Source: Devosia sp. YIM 151766
GTDB lineage: Bacteria; Pseudomonadota; Alphaproteobacteria; Rhizobiales; Devosiaceae
Direction of reading: 5' to 3'
DNA: 64,000 nt
Assembly: GCF_030285925.1 (NCBI RefSeq)
Contig: NZ_CP127251.1
Span: 1,302,001-1,366,000, forward strand
Shown: in pieces, positions 38,536 to 49,471 of the stretch
How the letters are laid out: every line of letters begins with the position of its first letter
How positions within the stretch are numbered: position 1 is the first letter of the stretch
Notes under the pieces: generated by a model
Seen by the model: the letters and a program-made list of their open reading frames with translations, nothing else
Told to the model about the DNA's origin: nothing
Database searches by the model: none
Program-made: the position numbers and the translations under genes

Positions 38536-41289
38536 ATGCTTGAAAAGACCTATGAACCCGCCGCCGTGGAAGCCCGCATCTATGATGCCTGGCTCGAGGC
38601 GAACGCTTTCGCGGCTGGGGCCGGGGCAAAGCCTGGCGCCGAGCCGTTCACCATCGTCATTCCGCCGCCCAATGTCACTGGCTCGCTCCATATCGGCCAT
38701 GCGCTGAACAACACCGTTCAGGACATCCTGATCCGCTTCAACCGCATGTTGAAAAAGGACGTGCTCTGGCAGCCCGGCACCGATCATGCCGGCATCGCCA
38801 CCCAGATGATCGTCGAGCGCCAGCTCGCCGCCCAGCAGGTCGACCGCCGCAGCCTGGGCCGCGAAAACTTCATCGAGCGGGTCTGGGAGTGGAAGGCCGA
38901 AAGCGGCGGCACCATCATGAACCAACTCAAGCGCCTCGGCGCTTCCGCCGATTTCTCCCGCGAACGCTTCACCATGGGCCAGCGCGGCGCGCCCGACGAC
39001 CAGATGGTTCGCGCCGTCATCAAGGTCTTTGTCGAACTGCACCAGCGCGGCCTCATCTATCGCGCCAAGCGCCTGGTGAACTGGCATCCCGGCCTCGAAA
39101 CGGCGATTTCGGACCTCGAAGTGGAGAATATCGAGGTCAAGGGCCATATGTGGCACCTGCGCTATCCGCTGGCCGATGGCGTCACCTATGACTTCCCGGT
39201 CACCGACGAAGAGGGCAATGTCACCGGCACCGAGACGCGCGACTACATCATCGTCGCCACGACCCGCCCGGAGACCATGCTGGGCGACGTCGCCGTGGCC
39301 GTGCATCCGGAAGACGAGCGTTATCTTTCGCTGATCGGCAAGTTCATCGAACTGCCGCTTGTCGGCCGCCGCATCCCCATCGTTGCCGACGAATATGCCG
39401 ATCCCGCTTTGGGCACCGGCGCGGTGAAGATCACCCCGGCCCATGATTTCAACGACTTCGACGTCGGCGCCCGCGCCGGCCTTGAGCCGATCAACGTCTT
39501 CACCACGCGCGGTGCCATCGTCGATGCCGATTTCATCCCCGCCAGCTATCGCGGGCTCGATCGCTTCGAGGCCCGCAAGGCGATCGTCGCCGATCTGACC
39601 GCGCTGGCCGAGGAAAACCCCGCTCGCGGCCTCGACCATATCGAAAACAAGAAGGTCATGGTCCCGCATGACGAGAAGTCCAAACTCGTCGTCATCGAGC
39701 CATTCCTGACCGATCAATGGTGGGTCAAGGCCGATGTGTTGGCCGAGCCGGCGCTTGCCTCGGTGCGCGAGGGCCGCACCAAATTCGTGCCGCAGCAATA
39801 CGAAAACACCTATTTCGCCTGGCTAGAAAACATCAAGCCCTGGTGCATTTCGCGCCAGCTCTGGTGGGGCCATCAGATTCCGGCCTGGTATGGCCCGGAC
39901 AACGAGGCCTTCGTCGCCCAGAGCGAGGCCGAAGCGCAGGACGCCGCGAACAGGCATTATGGCAGGCCGGTGCAACTCACCCGCGATCCCGACGTGCTCG
40001 ACACCTGGTTCTCCTCGGCCCTCTGGCCGTTCTCGACCCTGGGCTGGCCCGACGAGACGCCGGAATTGCAGCGCTATTATCCGACGAGCGTGCTGGTCAC
40101 CGGCTTCGACATCATCTTCTTCTGGGTGGCCCGGATGATGATGATGGGTCTGGAATTCCTCGACAAGGAACCCTTCCACACCGTCTACATGCATGCGCTG
40201 GTCCGCGACGAAAAGGGCCAGAAGATGAGCAAGACCAGGGGTAATGTCATCGACCCGCTCAAGCTCATCGATGAATACGGCGCCGACGCCACCCGCTTCA
40301 CCCTCGCCGCCATGGCGGCGCAGGGCCGCGACCTCAAGCTCGCCATTTCCCGCGTCGAAGGCTATCGCAACTTCGTCACCAAGCTGTGGAATGCCGCCCG
40401 CTTCCTCGAAATGAACGAAGCCCGTCGTATCGAAAACTACGATCCGCGCGCCAACAAGCTGCCGCTGAACCGCTGGATCATCGGCGCCACCGCCCGCGCC
40501 ATGCAGGCCGTGCGCACCGGCATCGAAGACTACAAGTTCAACGAAGCGGCCAATAGCGCCTATGATTTCGTCTGGGGTACGTTCTGCGACTGGTATGTCG
40601 AATTCGCCAAGCCGGTCTTCAACGGCGAGGACGAGGCCGCCAAGGCCGAGACCCGCGCCAGCGCCGCCTGGGCCCTCGACCAGATCCTGATCATGCTGCA
40701 TCCCATGATGCCCTTCGTCACCGAAGAGCTCTGGGAAAAGACCGGCGCCTTCGGGCCGGCCCGTGAAAATCTGCTCATTCTCACCGAATGGCCGGACCTT
40801 TCGGGCCTGGAAGATGCCGCGGCCGACGCCGAGCTGGCCTGGCTGGTCGATGTCATCTCCAACATTCGCTCGGTTCGCGCCGAAATGAACGTGCCCGCCG
40901 GCGCCAAGCTGCAATTGGTGGTGACCGGGGCAGGGGAGCAGACCCTGGCCCGCCTCGTCGCCGGCACCTCGCTCATCACCCGCCTTGCCCGCCTCGAAGA
41001 AATCTCGCCGCGCAACGAGGTGCCCGGCGAATCCGCCCAATTCGTCGTCGGCGACGCCACCTATGCCCTGCCTCTGGCCGGCGTCATCGATCTCGGCGCC
41101 GAAAAGGCCCGCCTCGAAAAGGAAGTCGGCAAGCTCGACGCCGAAATCGCCCAGGTCGACAAGAAGCTCGGCAACGAGCAATTCGCCGCCAAGGCGCCCG
41201 AAGAGGTGATCGAGGAACAAAAGGCCCGCCGCGAGGCGGCCATGGCGCGCCGGGAGAAAATCCTGGAAGCGCTGAAGCGATTGAGCTGA
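38536..41289 (+). CDS. valS: Valyl-tRNA synthetase
   Basis: The 917-residue class Ia synthetase shows HIGH at 52-55 ([15 protein letters not shown]), KMSK at 563-566, the editing (CP1) domain with the [10 protein letters not shown] motif, and a C-terminal coiled-coil arm (about 855-917, [20 protein letters not shown]). Together these identify ValRS rather than Ile or Leu. It charges tRNA-Val in the cytoplasm. The ATG at 38,536 is set by the conserved [11 protein letters not shown] start; the ribosome-binding site is weak. A GC-rich hairpin follows the gene. Confidence 0.97.
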   Translation: MLEKTYEPAAVEARIYDAWLEANAFAAGAGAKPGAEPFTIVIPPPNVTGSLHIGHALNNTVQDILIRFNRMLKKDVLWQPGTDHAGIATQMIVERQLAAQQVDRRSLGRENFIERVWEWKAESGGTIMNQLKRLGASADFSRERFTMGQRGAPDDQMVRAVIKVFVELHQRGLIYRAKRLVNWHPGLETAISDLEVENIEVKGHMWHLRYPLADGVTYDFPVTDEEGNVTGTETRDYIIVATTRPETMLGDVAVAVHPEDERYLSLIGKFIELPLVGRRIPIVADEYADPALGTGAVKITPAHDFNDFDVGARAGLEPINVFTTRGAIVDADFIPASYRGLDRFEARKAIVADLTALAEENPARGLDHIENKKVMVPHDEKSKLVVIEPFLTDQWWVKADVLAEPALASVREGRTKFVPQQYENTYFAWLENIKPWCISRQLWWGHQIPAWYGPDNEAFVAQSEAEAQDAANRHYGRPVQLTRDPDVLDTWFSSALWPFSTLGWPDETPELQRYYPTSVLVTGFDIIFFWVARMMMMGLEFLDKEPFHTVYMHALVRDEKGQKMSKTRGNVIDPLKLIDEYGADATRFTLAAMAAQGRDLKLAISRVEGYRNFVTKLWNAARFLEMNEARRIENYDPRANKLPLNRWIIGATARAMQAVRTGIEDYKFNEAANSAYDFVWGTFCDWYVEFAKPVFNGEDEAAKAETRASAAWALDQILIMLHPMMPFVTEELWEKTGAFGPARENLLILTEWPDLSGLEDAAADAELAWLVDVISNIRSVRAEMNVPAGAKLQLVVTGAGEQTLARLVAGTSLITRLARLEEISPRNEVPGESAQFVVGDATYALPLAGVIDLGAEKARLEKEVGKLDAEIAQVDKKLGNEQFAAKAPEEVIEEQKARREAAMARREKILEALKRLS

Positions 41290-41904
41290 AGAGCCGCGAG
41301 ATCGCCAGCCGAGGGCGGATGAACTCGCCCCGGCAAAGGCACAAACCTGTCTCTGTGACGATTCCGCAACAAGCGCCCGGATTCCGCCGCTCGGCGGCGG
41401 GCGTCAATGCTTTGGCGAGATTTCCCGCCACAATCTTACCCTAAACCAGACCCCGGACGACGATATGGGGAGCGTTGCGCAAGCATTGTTTCCGCCGGGC
41501 GTCTGATGGATTGGGCATTCGGGGGCGGGTGCCGGCTGATCGGCCTGCTGCGTGTCGCAGCCGGGCGGCATGCTGACTTCCCCCGGATTTCTGGACGAAT
41601 GGCGGCAGGATGTCCGCCTGAAATGGTGAGCATGGACGCAAGGATGCGGATTGCTGGCAATGCCGAGTGTGGCCGAACCGCCACTTCCGCCGGTTGCATA
41701 TTGGCCGGCATGGAGTTTGGCCGAATGCCGCCACAAAGCATGTTTACCTATTGTTTAGACATAGCTTTGCCCGCCTTTTTATTCCGGGCAAGATTACCGA
41801 AGAACATCAGCGGCGCTCCGGTAGCGTCCGTCGCCGCAGCGGGTCCAGTGCCTTGGAAACCGCCTTTTGTGCCCGCCCATGGCTTCATGGGCGAAAGGAG
41901 TATC
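41290..41904. other. Long intergenic region between valS and the ExoR-like gene
   Basis: This 615-nt region contains an imperfect GC-rich hairpin at 41,375-41,402 (GCCCG...CCGCCG-ct-CGGCGG-CGGGC), probably the end of the valS transcript although no T-run follows. The right end is A+T-richer (about 41,735-41,800), likely with the promoter of the ExoR-like gene. The frame is open on the plus strand upstream of 41,905, but its composition is not protein-like and no start has a ribosome-binding site. Confidence 0.6.
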
Positions 41905-42708
41905 ATGCGGACCTTGTCCCATGCCGCCACAGTCATGCTTCTGGCCTTTTGTGCTGCCGCTCCGGCCCAGGCACAGACGGCCATTGACGCGGCGTCCGAT
42001 TTCGCGCGCTCCATGGATGGCCTCACCTCCATGGACAGCGTCGGCCTGCCCAACGACACCTTCATCTCGGCGCTCGAAAGCGATGCCGAGGCCGGTAGGC
42101 CGCTGGCGCTGTGGCAGCTTGGCTCCATGTATGAAAATGGCGAGGGCGTCGACAAGGACCCGGTCAAGGCCTTCGGCTATTATTCGCAGATCGCCATCCA
42201 GCATGCCGATACGGCTCCGCGCGGATTGGAGGCCGACATCGTCGCGCGCTCCTTCGTCAAGCTGGGCGATTATTTTCGCGAAGGTGCGCCTGAAGTCGGG
42301 CTGAAGCAGGACCCGGGCGAATATCATCGCATGCTATTGCATGCCGCCAGCTATTTCGGCGACGCCGAGGCGCAATATCGCGTCGGCCTGCTCTATCAGC
42401 AGGAAGATGGCCTGGGCGTCAGCCCGACCCTGAGCGCCCGCTGGCTGCAATCGGCTGCCAATAAGGGCCATTGCCTGGCCCAGGCCGCGCTGGGCGATCT
42501 GTTATTCAATGGTATGGACACCTATCCGCCGCGCGCCGCCGAGGGCCTGATGTGGCTCAACGTCGCCCACGAGACCTGTCTGGGCACCTCCGATCAGGCG
42601 ATCGCCGAGGAAATACTCAACCGCGCCATCTCGGTCGCCAGCCCGGAAGACCGAGCCGCTGCCCATGCCATGGCCAATATGAGCGTCGAGATCGGTATCG
42701 AATTCTGA
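41905..42708 (+). CDS. ExoR-like periplasmic Sel1-repeat protein
   Basis: The 267-residue protein has a signal peptide (HAATVMLLAFCAAAPAQAQ) and Sel1-type repeats: ALWQLGSMYENGEGVDKDPV, AEAQYRVGLLYQQEDGLGVS and AQAALGDLLFNGMD. Length and repeat layout match rhizobial ExoR (about 268 residues), the periplasmic inhibitor of the ExoS sensor that controls exopolysaccharide and motility genes. AAAGGAG lies 4 nt before the ATG. The exopolysaccharide locus 14 kb downstream fits. The ExoR name is inferred from architecture; other Sel1 proteins are possible. Confidence 0.75.
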   Translation: MRTLSHAATVMLLAFCAAAPAQAQTAIDAASDFARSMDGLTSMDSVGLPNDTFISALESDAEAGRPLALWQLGSMYENGEGVDKDPVKAFGYYSQIAIQHADTAPRGLEADIVARSFVKLGDYFREGAPEVGLKQDPGEYHRMLLHAASYFGDAEAQYRVGLLYQQEDGLGVSPTLSARWLQSAANKGHCLAQAALGDLLFNGMDTYPPRAAEGLMWLNVAHETCLGTSDQAIAEEILNRAISVASPEDRAAAHAMANMSVEIGIEF

Positions 42709-42809
42709 GCGGCTTTATCTCTCTTGCGGCTGCCGCGCTCTCGCGCTCAAGCCGTGAGGCAAGGCTGGAGCATTTCACCTTAGTTCCAGTTCAGTCAGTT
42801 TCTGACTTC

Positions 42810-42890
42810 GTCATTCCCGCGAAAGCGGGAAACGCCGTTTCCTCCTTCCGGCGAGTCAAACAGGGCTTCCCGCTTTCGCGGCAATGACAT
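42810..42890. repeat. Pair of inverted GTCATTCCCGCGAAAGCGGGAA elements
   Basis: GTCATTCCCGCGAAAGCGGG at 42,810-42,829 and its reverse, CCCGCTTTCGCGGCAATGAC, at 42,869-42,888 face each other. Each also folds alone (CCCGC-gaaa-GCGGG). This is a widespread proteobacterial intergenic repeat type. Confidence 0.8.
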
Positions 42891-42930
42891 TGTGAAAAGA
42901 AGCCGGAATCACCCCGCGTCCTCCACTCGT

Positions 42931-42955
42931 CACCCTCGCGCGTGACGCGAGGGTG
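42931..42955. repeat. Perfect hairpin CACCCTCGCG / CGCGAGGGTG
   Basis: Ten-bp perfect arms around CGTGA. A second hairpin, GCCGCGAG with CTCGCGGC, lies at 42,973-42,992. Both belong to the REP cluster between convergent genes and could act as terminators without T-runs. Confidence 0.65.
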
Positions 42956-43052
42956 CTATGTTTGTGGATTTTGCCGCGAGAGCCCTCGCGGCAAGCGCGA
43001 GGATGACGATCCAGGAAGGGCAGCGCCATCGATAGCCTGCTGCCGCCCAGCC

Positions 43053-43838
43053 TCAGAAGCTGAAAACCCCTTCCACCGGCACGTGATCGCTCGGCTTGTC
43101 CCAGCCGCGCACGTCCTTGTGTACGCTCACCTCGTCCAGCCGGTCCGCCGCTTGCGGCGACAGCATCAGGTGGTCGATGCGGATGCCGGCATTGCGCCGC
43201 CAGGCTCCGGCCTGAAAATCCCAGAACGTGAACGCCTGCTCGGCCGATACCGCCCGCAGCGCGTCCGTCATTCCCAGATTGCGCAGGATACGGAACCGTT
43301 CCAGGCTCTCCGGCCGGTAAAGCGCATCGCCCCACCAGGCATCGGGATCATGCGCGTCGATCGGGGCCGGGATGAGGTTGAAATCGCCCATCAGCACGAA
43401 CGGCTCCTCCAGAACCAGCCGCTCCTCGACAAAGCGGTTCAGCCGGTCCATCCAGCGCAGTTTGTAGGGAAATTTTTCCGTATCGACCGGGTTACCGTTC
43501 GGCAGGTAGATATTGCAGACGCGAATGGCTCCGGCCGAGGTCGAGAACACGCCCTCGATCAGCCGCGATTGTTCGTCTGCATCTTCTCCGGGCAGGCCGC
43601 GATGCACCTCGTCGAAGCGCAGTTTCGAGAGCAGCGCCACCCCGTTCCAGCTTTTCTGCCCATGCGTTTCGATATTGTAGCCCAGCGCCTCGATTTCGGC
43701 GCGCGGAAAGCCCTCGTCGATGGACTTGATTTCCTGCAAGCCGACAATGTCGGGCTTTTCCTCGTCCAGCCAGCGCAGCAGCAATTGGATCCGCGCCTTG
43801 ATGCCGTTGATGTTCCAGGTGGCGATGCGCAGGGCCAT
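43053..43838 (-). CDS. xthA: Exodeoxyribonuclease III
   Basis: The 261-residue protein has the full endonuclease/exonuclease/phosphatase set: WNINGIKARI, LQEIKS (metal-binding Glu), YLPNGNP, GDFNLIP, IRIDHLMLS and SDHVPVEG with the catalytic Asp-His. This is the Xth family that cuts DNA at abasic sites and removes 3' blocks in base excision repair. It is convergent with the ExoR-like gene and 62 nt downstream of erpA on the same strand. Confidence 0.95.
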   Translation of the reverse strand: MALRIATWNINGIKARIQLLLRWLDEEKPDIVGLQEIKSIDEGFPRAEIEALGYNIETHGQKSWNGVALLSKLRFDEVHRGLPGEDADEQSRLIEGVFSTSAGAIRVCNIYLPNGNPVDTEKFPYKLRWMDRLNRFVEERLVLEEPFVLMGDFNLIPAPIDAHDPDAWWGDALYRPESLERFRILRNLGMTDALRAVSAEQAFTFWDFQAGAWRRNAGIRIDHLMLSPQAADRLDEVSVHKDVRGWDKPSDHVPVEGVFSF

Positions 43839-43900
43839 AATTCATCCTCAGGTCAGATCGGCATGGGATATATCGCCGATGCCACTGGCGAATGCGAGCG

Positions 43901-44254
43901 CTAAACCGCGAAACTGGTGCCGCAGCCGCAGCCAGCCACTGCGTTCGGATTCCTGATCTGAAAAGATTGCCCCACCAGATCGTCGACGAAGTCGATTTCC
44001 GCGCCGCCCATGAATTCCAAGCTCAACGAATCGATCAGCACCGTCGCCTCGCCCTTTTGCAGCACCAGATCGTCGGCGCTCGGAGCCTCCTGGACGAGAT
44101 TGAATTCGTACTGGAATCCCGAGCAGCCGCCGCCCGCCACCGCAATGCGCAGCACGGTGCCGGGCTGTTCCTTGGCGATGATGCGCGCCACCCGCTTGGC
44201 GGCGCGGTCGGAAAGAGTTACGGCGGGGTGGTCGGCAAGAGCGGCGTCTGTCAT
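43901..44254 (-). CDS. erpA: Iron-sulphur cluster insertion protein ErpA
   Basis: The 117-residue A-type carrier has the three cluster-binding Cys at 44 (AGGGCSGFQYEF), 109 and 111 (GCGCGTSF). The motif EFMGGAEIDFVDDLVGQSFQ is typical. It passes Fe-S clusters to apo-enzymes in the cytoplasm. The longer N-terminus with the location away from an isc/suf operon favours ErpA over IscA or SufA. Its neighbours xthA (same strand) and dgt (divergent) are a common rhizobial setting. Confidence 0.93.
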   Translation of the reverse strand: MTDAALADHPAVTLSDRAAKRVARIIAKEQPGTVLRIAVAGGGCSGFQYEFNLVQEAPSADDLVLQKGEATVLIDSLSLEFMGGAEIDFVDDLVGQSFQIRNPNAVAGCGCGTSFAV

Positions 44255-44338
44255 GGGGTTTTCCGGGCAGTCGTAATGTCATAACGCTGCCGCTAAGATA
44301 GGCGCTCCGAGCGCTCTTGCAAAGGCCCGCGAACCGAG

Positions 44339-45529
44339 ATGAGCGAAACCGCCCCCTATGCCAGCAAGCCAAGCCAGTCCCTCGGGCGGCTTTATGGCAC
44401 CGGCCCCAGTCCGACGCGCTCCGAATTCCAGCGTGATCGCGACCGCATCATCCATTCGACCGCCTTTCGCCGCCTCCAGCACAAGACCCAGGTTTTCCTC
44501 CACCACGAGGGGCGCCATTTCCGCAACCGGCTGACCCATACGCTCGAAGTCAGCCAGATCGCCCGCTCCATCGCCCGCGCGCTGCATCTGAACGAAGATC
44601 TGGCCGAAGCGGTGGCGCTCAGCCACGATCTCGGCCACACGCCCTTCGGCCATGCCGGCGAACGTGCGCTGCATCGCGCCATGCTTCCCTTTGGCGGCTT
44701 CGATCACAATATGCAGGCCCTGCGCGTCGTCACCCTGCTCGAAAACCGCTATGCCGAGCATGATGGCCTCAATCTCACCTGGGAGACGCTGGAGGGCATC
44801 CTCAAGCATAACGGGCCGCTGCTTCACCCCGATGGCTCCCCCTATGGCCGTTTTGCCGATGAAGGCCTGCCCGGCGGTCTCGACGCCATTCCGGTGCCTG
44901 CCGATCTGCGGCTCGCCACCCATGCCAGTCTCGAAGCCCAGGTCGCCGCCATTGCCGACGACATCGCCTATAACGCCCACGATATCGATGACGCCCTGCG
45001 CGCCCGCCTGATCGGGCTCGAAGATTTTCTCGACGTTCCCATGGCCGGCCCCATCGTCAGCGAGGTGCTGCATCGCTATCCGGGGATTCCGGTGAAGCGC
45101 CAGACGCACGAGGTCCAGCGCCGCATGATCACCCGCGCCGTCGAAGACGTCATCGCCACCAGCGCCGGCAATATCGCCGCTTCCGGCGTCGCCTCGGCGG
45201 AAGACGTTCGCCTTTCCGGTAAGGCCCTGGTTACCTTTTCCCCCGCCAATGCCGCTGCCGAAACCGCCCTCAAGCACTTCCTCTTCGCCCGCGTCTATCG
45301 TCACGACGCCGTCATGGTGCCGGTGCTGGAAAGCGAGGCTTTGGTGGAGCGGCTCTTTGCCCGCTACATGGCCGATGCCGACATGCCCGGGCGCTGGGGC
45401 GAGGCGGGCAGGGCGGCTGGCGGCCATGATCGCGCCCGCATCGTCGCCGATTTCATCGCCGGCATGACCGATCCCTACGCTCTCGACGAATACCAGCGCC
45501 TGTTTGACGCTCGACCGGAATTCCGTTAA
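44339..45529 (+). CDS. dgt: Deoxyguanosinetriphosphate triphosphohydrolase-like protein
   Basis: The 396-residue protein has the HD-domain metal site: H67 ([11 protein letters not shown]), H96-D97 ([16 protein letters not shown]) and later [16 protein letters not shown]. The signature [19 protein letters not shown] marks the dGTPase family, which converts dNTPs to nucleosides and triphosphate. The type 2 (shorter, alphaproteobacterial) form is about this length. It is divergent from erpA and is followed 31 nt on by argS, in the order known for rhizobia. Confidence 0.95.
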   Translation: MSETAPYASKPSQSLGRLYGTGPSPTRSEFQRDRDRIIHSTAFRRLQHKTQVFLHHEGRHFRNRLTHTLEVSQIARSIARALHLNEDLAEAVALSHDLGHTPFGHAGERALHRAMLPFGGFDHNMQALRVVTLLENRYAEHDGLNLTWETLEGILKHNGPLLHPDGSPYGRFADEGLPGGLDAIPVPADLRLATHASLEAQVAAIADDIAYNAHDIDDALRARLIGLEDFLDVPMAGPIVSEVLHRYPGIPVKRQTHEVQRRMITRAVEDVIATSAGNIAASGVASAEDVRLSGKALVTFSPANAAAETALKHFLFARVYRHDAVMVPVLESEALVERLFARYMADADMPGRWGEAGRAAGGHDRARIVADFIAGMTDPYALDEYQRLFDARPEFR

Positions 45530-45560
45530 CCCGGCCCGACCCAATCCCCGTAGGTTTGCC

Positions 45561-47306
45561 ATGGATATCTTCGCCCTTTTCACCACTCGGGTCATCGAGG
45601 CCCTGCGCGCCGATCATCCGGGGCTCGACGCGGCCCTGCTGGCGCGCATTGTGGTGGAGCCGCCCCGCGATCCCAGCCACGGCGACCTGTCCACCAATGC
45701 TGCCATGGTCGTCGCCAAGCCCCTGGGCAAGAATCCGCGCGAACTGGCCCTTGGCCTTGCCGGCCGCTTCGCCCATGCGCCCGACGTGGAAGCCGTCGAG
45801 GTCGCCGGTCCCGGCTTCATCAATTTCCGTCTCTCCAATGCCATCTGGCATCAGGTGTTGAAGGCGGTCGGCGCGCAAGGCAACAATTTCGGCCGCTCCG
45901 ATATCGGTCAGAGCGAGCGGGTCAATGTCGAATTCGTCTCGGCCAATCCCACCGGCCCCATGCATGTCGGCCATACCCGCGGCGCCGTTTTCGGCGACGC
46001 CCTGGCCTCGCTCATGACCTGGTCCGGCTATGACGTGACCCGCGAATATTACATCAACGATACCGGCGGCCAGACCATCATTCTCGGCCGCTCCGCTTTG
46101 CTGCGCTATCACCAGGCCGTGGGCGAGGCCATCGAGATTCCACCCGGCTTCTATCCCGGCGATTACCTCATTGCCGTGGGCCAGGCGCTGGCCGCCGAAC
46201 ATGGCCGCGCCCTGCTCGACATGCCCGAGGAAGAATCTGTCCTCATCGCCCGCGAGGCCGCCCTGGCCGCCATGATGGTGCTGATCAAGGCCGATCTCGC
46301 CCAGCTCAACATCCATCACGATGTCTTCTTCTCCGAACGCCAGCTCCACGGTCCCGGCGGCGATATCGAAAAAACCCTGGCCTGGCTGCGCGAGGAAGGC
46401 ATGGTCTATGAGGGCCGGCTCGAAGCCCCCAAGGGCAAGGCCCCCGAGGATTGGGAAGACCGCGAACAGACCCTGTTCCGCGCCACCGATTACGGCGACG
46501 ACACCGATCGGGCGCTGGTCAAGTCGGATGGCTCCTACACCTATTTCGCCGCCGACATCGCCTATCACCGCAACAAATATCTGCGTGGCTTCAAGCATAT
46601 GATCAATGTGCTGGGCGCCGACCATTCCGGCTATGTCAAGCGCCTCCAGGCGGCGGTGAAGGCCGTGTCCCATGGCGAGGCCGATATGGACGTCCGCATC
46701 TGCCAGCTCGTCCGTCTGCTCAAGAACGGCGAGCCGTTCAAGATGTCCAAGCGCTCCGGCGATCTGGTCACCCTGGCCGATGTGGTCGACGAGGTCGGCT
46801 CCGACGCCACCCGCTTCATGCTGCTGTTCCGTCGCAACGATGCGGCGATGGATTTCGATTTCGCGCTGGTCAAGGAACAGACTCGCGACAACCCGGTCTT
46901 CTATGTCCAATACGCCCATGCCCGCGCCTGCTCGGTCTTCCGGACCGCCCAGCGCGACATGCCCGAGCTCGATATTTCCGCCGCCTCCCTCGCCGCGGCC
47001 GAGATCGAGCGGCTGGACAGCGCCGCCGATATCGAGCTCATTCGCCTGCTGGGCGCCTGGCCGCGCACGGTCGCGGCAGCGTCCCTGGCCCATGAGCCGC
47101 ACCGCATCGCCTTCTTCGTCCACGATCTGGCGGCGGCCTTCCACGGCTTCTGGGCCAAGGGCAGGGATGATCGTGATTTACGCTTTGTTAACCCTTCCGA
47201 CGCGAATTTGACACTGGCTCGACTCGCGCTCGTGGACGCCATACGTCAGGTGATCCGCAATGGTCTGGGGATTTTGGGAGTGAGCTCGCCCGAAGAGCTT
47301 TCATAA
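45561..47306 (+). CDS. argS: Arginyl-tRNA synthetase
   Basis: The 581-residue class Ia enzyme shows the ArgRS-specific N-terminal Add1 domain, the HIGH-like HVGH at 135-138 ([15 protein letters not shown]), [13 protein letters not shown] as the KMSKS-like loop, and the DALR anticodon-binding end ([20 protein letters not shown]). It charges tRNA-Arg. The ATG at 45,561 matches the conserved [11 protein letters not shown] start, with TAGG upstream. It is the first gene of the argS-SPOR-scpAB-tat run. Confidence 0.97.
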   Translation: MDIFALFTTRVIEALRADHPGLDAALLARIVVEPPRDPSHGDLSTNAAMVVAKPLGKNPRELALGLAGRFAHAPDVEAVEVAGPGFINFRLSNAIWHQVLKAVGAQGNNFGRSDIGQSERVNVEFVSANPTGPMHVGHTRGAVFGDALASLMTWSGYDVTREYYINDTGGQTIILGRSALLRYHQAVGEAIEIPPGFYPGDYLIAVGQALAAEHGRALLDMPEEESVLIAREAALAAMMVLIKADLAQLNIHHDVFFSERQLHGPGGDIEKTLAWLREEGMVYEGRLEAPKGKAPEDWEDREQTLFRATDYGDDTDRALVKSDGSYTYFAADIAYHRNKYLRGFKHMINVLGADHSGYVKRLQAAVKAVSHGEADMDVRICQLVRLLKNGEPFKMSKRSGDLVTLADVVDEVGSDATRFMLLFRRNDAAMDFDFALVKEQTRDNPVFYVQYAHARACSVFRTAQRDMPELDISAASLAAAEIERLDSAADIELIRLLGAWPRTVAAASLAHEPHRIAFFVHDLAAAFHGFWAKGRDDRDLRFVNPSDANLTLARLALVDAIRQVIRNGLGILGVSSPEELS

Positions 47307-47402
47307 TTCGGGCGCAATAGTGTGAACACTCGCGAGCCGGCCCTGACGGGCTGTTCCGAACTAAAGGGGCGCTGCCAGATGACGTCAGCGAAACCGTAAT
47401 CA

Positions 47403-49412
47403 ATGGCCGCACCGAACGAAGCACCGGACGATCTTATTGCCGAGCTTGCCCGGCTCATGGCCGATGATGCCCGCACCGATCAGAATGTCCACACGCCTCC
47501 CTCCACGCCGCCACTGACCGGCGACAAGCCCGCACCCGTCCGCATTCCGGGTGGCGAGGCGAGCCAAGCGACGGAAAATTCCGCCGCTGCCATTCGCATT
47601 CCCGGCATGCCGCCTGCCGGTCAGGCCTCGCCCGAGGCCGAACCGTTCAATTTCGATTTCGCCATCGGCAATGCGGCTTCCCGCGCTGCCGGCCCCGCCA
47701 CGCCGCTGCCCTCCGCTAAACCCTCGGTTCCGGCCGAAACGCCCGCCGCCGCCGAGCCGCCCGCCGATGGCGCGACGCTGGATTATGACGGCCTGGCCGA
47801 TCTTATCGCCGCCGAACTGGCCAATGACCTGCCCCCCGCCGAGCCCGTGCCCGTCATGCCCGGCCCGGCGCGCGGCGAGGACAATTTCGGCGTGCCGCCG
47901 GTCTTCGGCCTGGGTGCGCCGGCCGCGTCCCAGCCGGCGGTGGAAACCATCAGCGAAGCGGTCGCCATAGGACCGGAGCCCGTCATCGTGGCCCCGGAGC
48001 CGGAAACGGTGCCGGATGAACCCGTTTCCGCGCCGGTTTTCTCCGGCATTTCGCCGACCGCCGAGCCCGATCCCTCGGACCCGCTTTCCGATATCGAGCG
48101 TCTGCTCGGTCCCGTTGTGCCCAAGGCCCAGAACGAAGCCGAAATCGCGCGCGCGCCCAGCCCGGCGCTGCGCAGCCTGGCGACGCCGACCCTGCCGGCC
48201 GCCGCCCCGGTCGAGGACGGCGCCGCGCCGGCGCAACAGGCCGAGCCGGGCTCGGTGGACGATGCCATCCTGGCCGCCGCCGCCGCGACCGGCGCGCGGG
48301 TGGAATGGGTCGATCCCGCTTATGACCGGCCCGACGCCATGGCCGAGGACAGGGCCGACATCGCGGAAGAACCCCGGCGCCGGCCAGCTCTGTCCCGCGC
48401 CGTTGCCGGCCCGTTGGTCGCTGTCGGCCTGCTGGGAATTGCCGGATTCGGCCTCTATTGGGTCCTGGGGCAGGACGCCGCGCCCTCCGGTCCGGCTCCC
48501 CTGGTTGTCGCCGACACCGCGACCGTGAAGAACGTACCCGAGCCCGCCGAGGCCAGTGGCCATGAATCGGTGGTGTTCAACGAAATTTCCGGAGCCGGCA
48601 ATGCGGCGGACGAACAGATCGTTCCCCGTGATCAGTCCGACGAAGCGGCGCTGAACGAGGCCATTTCTCCCTCTGCCACCGGCAATGTCCTGACCTCGGA
48701 CGATGGCACCTCGATCGATCCGAACCAGGACGGCCTAGTCAATCGCAAGGTGCGCACCGTCACCGTGCGTCCGGACGGCACCATCATCAGCGGCGACGAA
48801 AGCATGGCTGGTGGCTCCATTCTGCCGGTCGAGCGCCCGAATGTGCCGGAAGTGCCCGGCGCCGATTTCTCCACGCCCGACCTGATCGCCAGCACTATCG
48901 CAGCGGCGGAAGCCGCGACGGAGACGGTGCCGGAAGCGACATCCGGTCCGCAGGCCGCGCCGGTCGCCTCCGGCGCGACCGTGCCTGTCGCCGACGCCTC
49001 CGGCGCCGTGATCCAGGGCCGCACCGTGACCGTTCCGGTGAGCCGCCCCGACGATTTCGCCCAGGTCGCTGCCGCCGCCCTGGCCGCGTCAGCCGTTCCG
49101 GCGACAACCCCGCTGGCCGTGACCGCCCCGCAACCGGCCGCCGCCCAGCCGGTGGCGACGACGACCGGCGACGCTTCCGCCTATGTGCAGCTCGCCTCGC
49201 AGCGCAATGAGGAAGCGGCGCGGCAATCGGCCCAAGCGATGACCACGCGCTTTGGCGTCCTGTTCGGCGGCGCCAGCCCCGAAATCCAGCGTGTCGATCT
49301 CGGCGAGCGCGGCATCTATTACCGCGTCCTGGTTCCCGCTTCCTCCCGCGACGCCGCTGCCAATATCTGCACCAACATCAAAGCCGCCGGCGGCGACTGC
49401 CTGCTGCTCTAG
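47403..49412 (+). CDS. SPOR-domain membrane protein
   Basis: The 669-residue protein has a long, Pro/Ala/Glu-rich cytoplasmic part (1-335), one transmembrane helix near 337-357 (AGPLVAVGLLGIAGFGLYWV), a low-complexity periplasmic linker and a C-terminal SPOR domain (about 588-669; ASAYVQLASQRNEEAA, IYYRVLVPASSRDAA). SPOR domains bind denuded glycan at the division septum. The place after argS is conserved in rhizobia. A repeat-filled gap follows, where nagZ would be expected. Confidence 0.9.
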   Translation: MAAPNEAPDDLIAELARLMADDARTDQNVHTPPSTPPLTGDKPAPVRIPGGEASQATENSAAAIRIPGMPPAGQASPEAEPFNFDFAIGNAASRAAGPATPLPSAKPSVPAETPAAAEPPADGATLDYDGLADLIAAELANDLPPAEPVPVMPGPARGEDNFGVPPVFGLGAPAASQPAVETISEAVAIGPEPVIVAPEPETVPDEPVSAPVFSGISPTAEPDPSDPLSDIERLLGPVVPKAQNEAEIARAPSPALRSLATPTLPAAAPVEDGAAPAQQAEPGSVDDAILAAAAATGARVEWVDPAYDRPDAMAEDRADIAEEPRRRPALSRAVAGPLVAVGLLGIAGFGLYWVLGQDAAPSGPAPLVVADTATVKNVPEPAEASGHESVVFNEISGAGNAADEQIVPRDQSDEAALNEAISPSATGNVLTSDDGTSIDPNQDGLVNRKVRTVTVRPDGTIISGDESMAGGSILPVERPNVPEVPGADFSTPDLIASTIAAAEAATETVPEATSGPQAAPVASGATVPVADASGAVIQGRTVTVPVSRPDDFAQVAAAALAASAVPATTPLAVTAPQPAAAQPVATTTGDASAYVQLASQRNEEAARQSAQAMTTRFGVLFGGASPEIQRVDLGERGIYYRVLVPASSRDAAANICTNIKAAGGDCLLL

Positions 49413-49471
49413 ACCGCCCTGAGCCTCCTGAACCCGTCGAAGGACGAGGCCGATAGCTCCGTGCCCGCGAC

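Larger units (their letters stand above)
42709..43052. other. REP cluster between convergent genes
   Basis: This 344-nt gap between the ExoR-like gene and xthA carries several inverted repeats (42,810-42,890, 42,931-42,955 and 42,973-42,992). Together they may end transcription from both sides. No gene is seen. Confidence 0.7.

Noticed and set aside
39823..41220. Long minus-strand reading frame opposite valS (465 codons)
   Set aside because: It is the antisense of a certain valS gene in a G+C-rich genome; composition and lack of motifs mark it as a shadow.
41407..41904. N-terminal extension of the ExoR-like protein (166 codons upstream in frame)
   Set aside because: AAAGGAG and a signal peptide at 41,905 fix the start; the upstream frame is not protein-like.
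45453..47144. Long minus-strand reading frame opposite argS (563 codons)
   Set aside because: Shadow of argS; Gly/Asp/His-rich composition typical of antisense frames and no recognisable domain.
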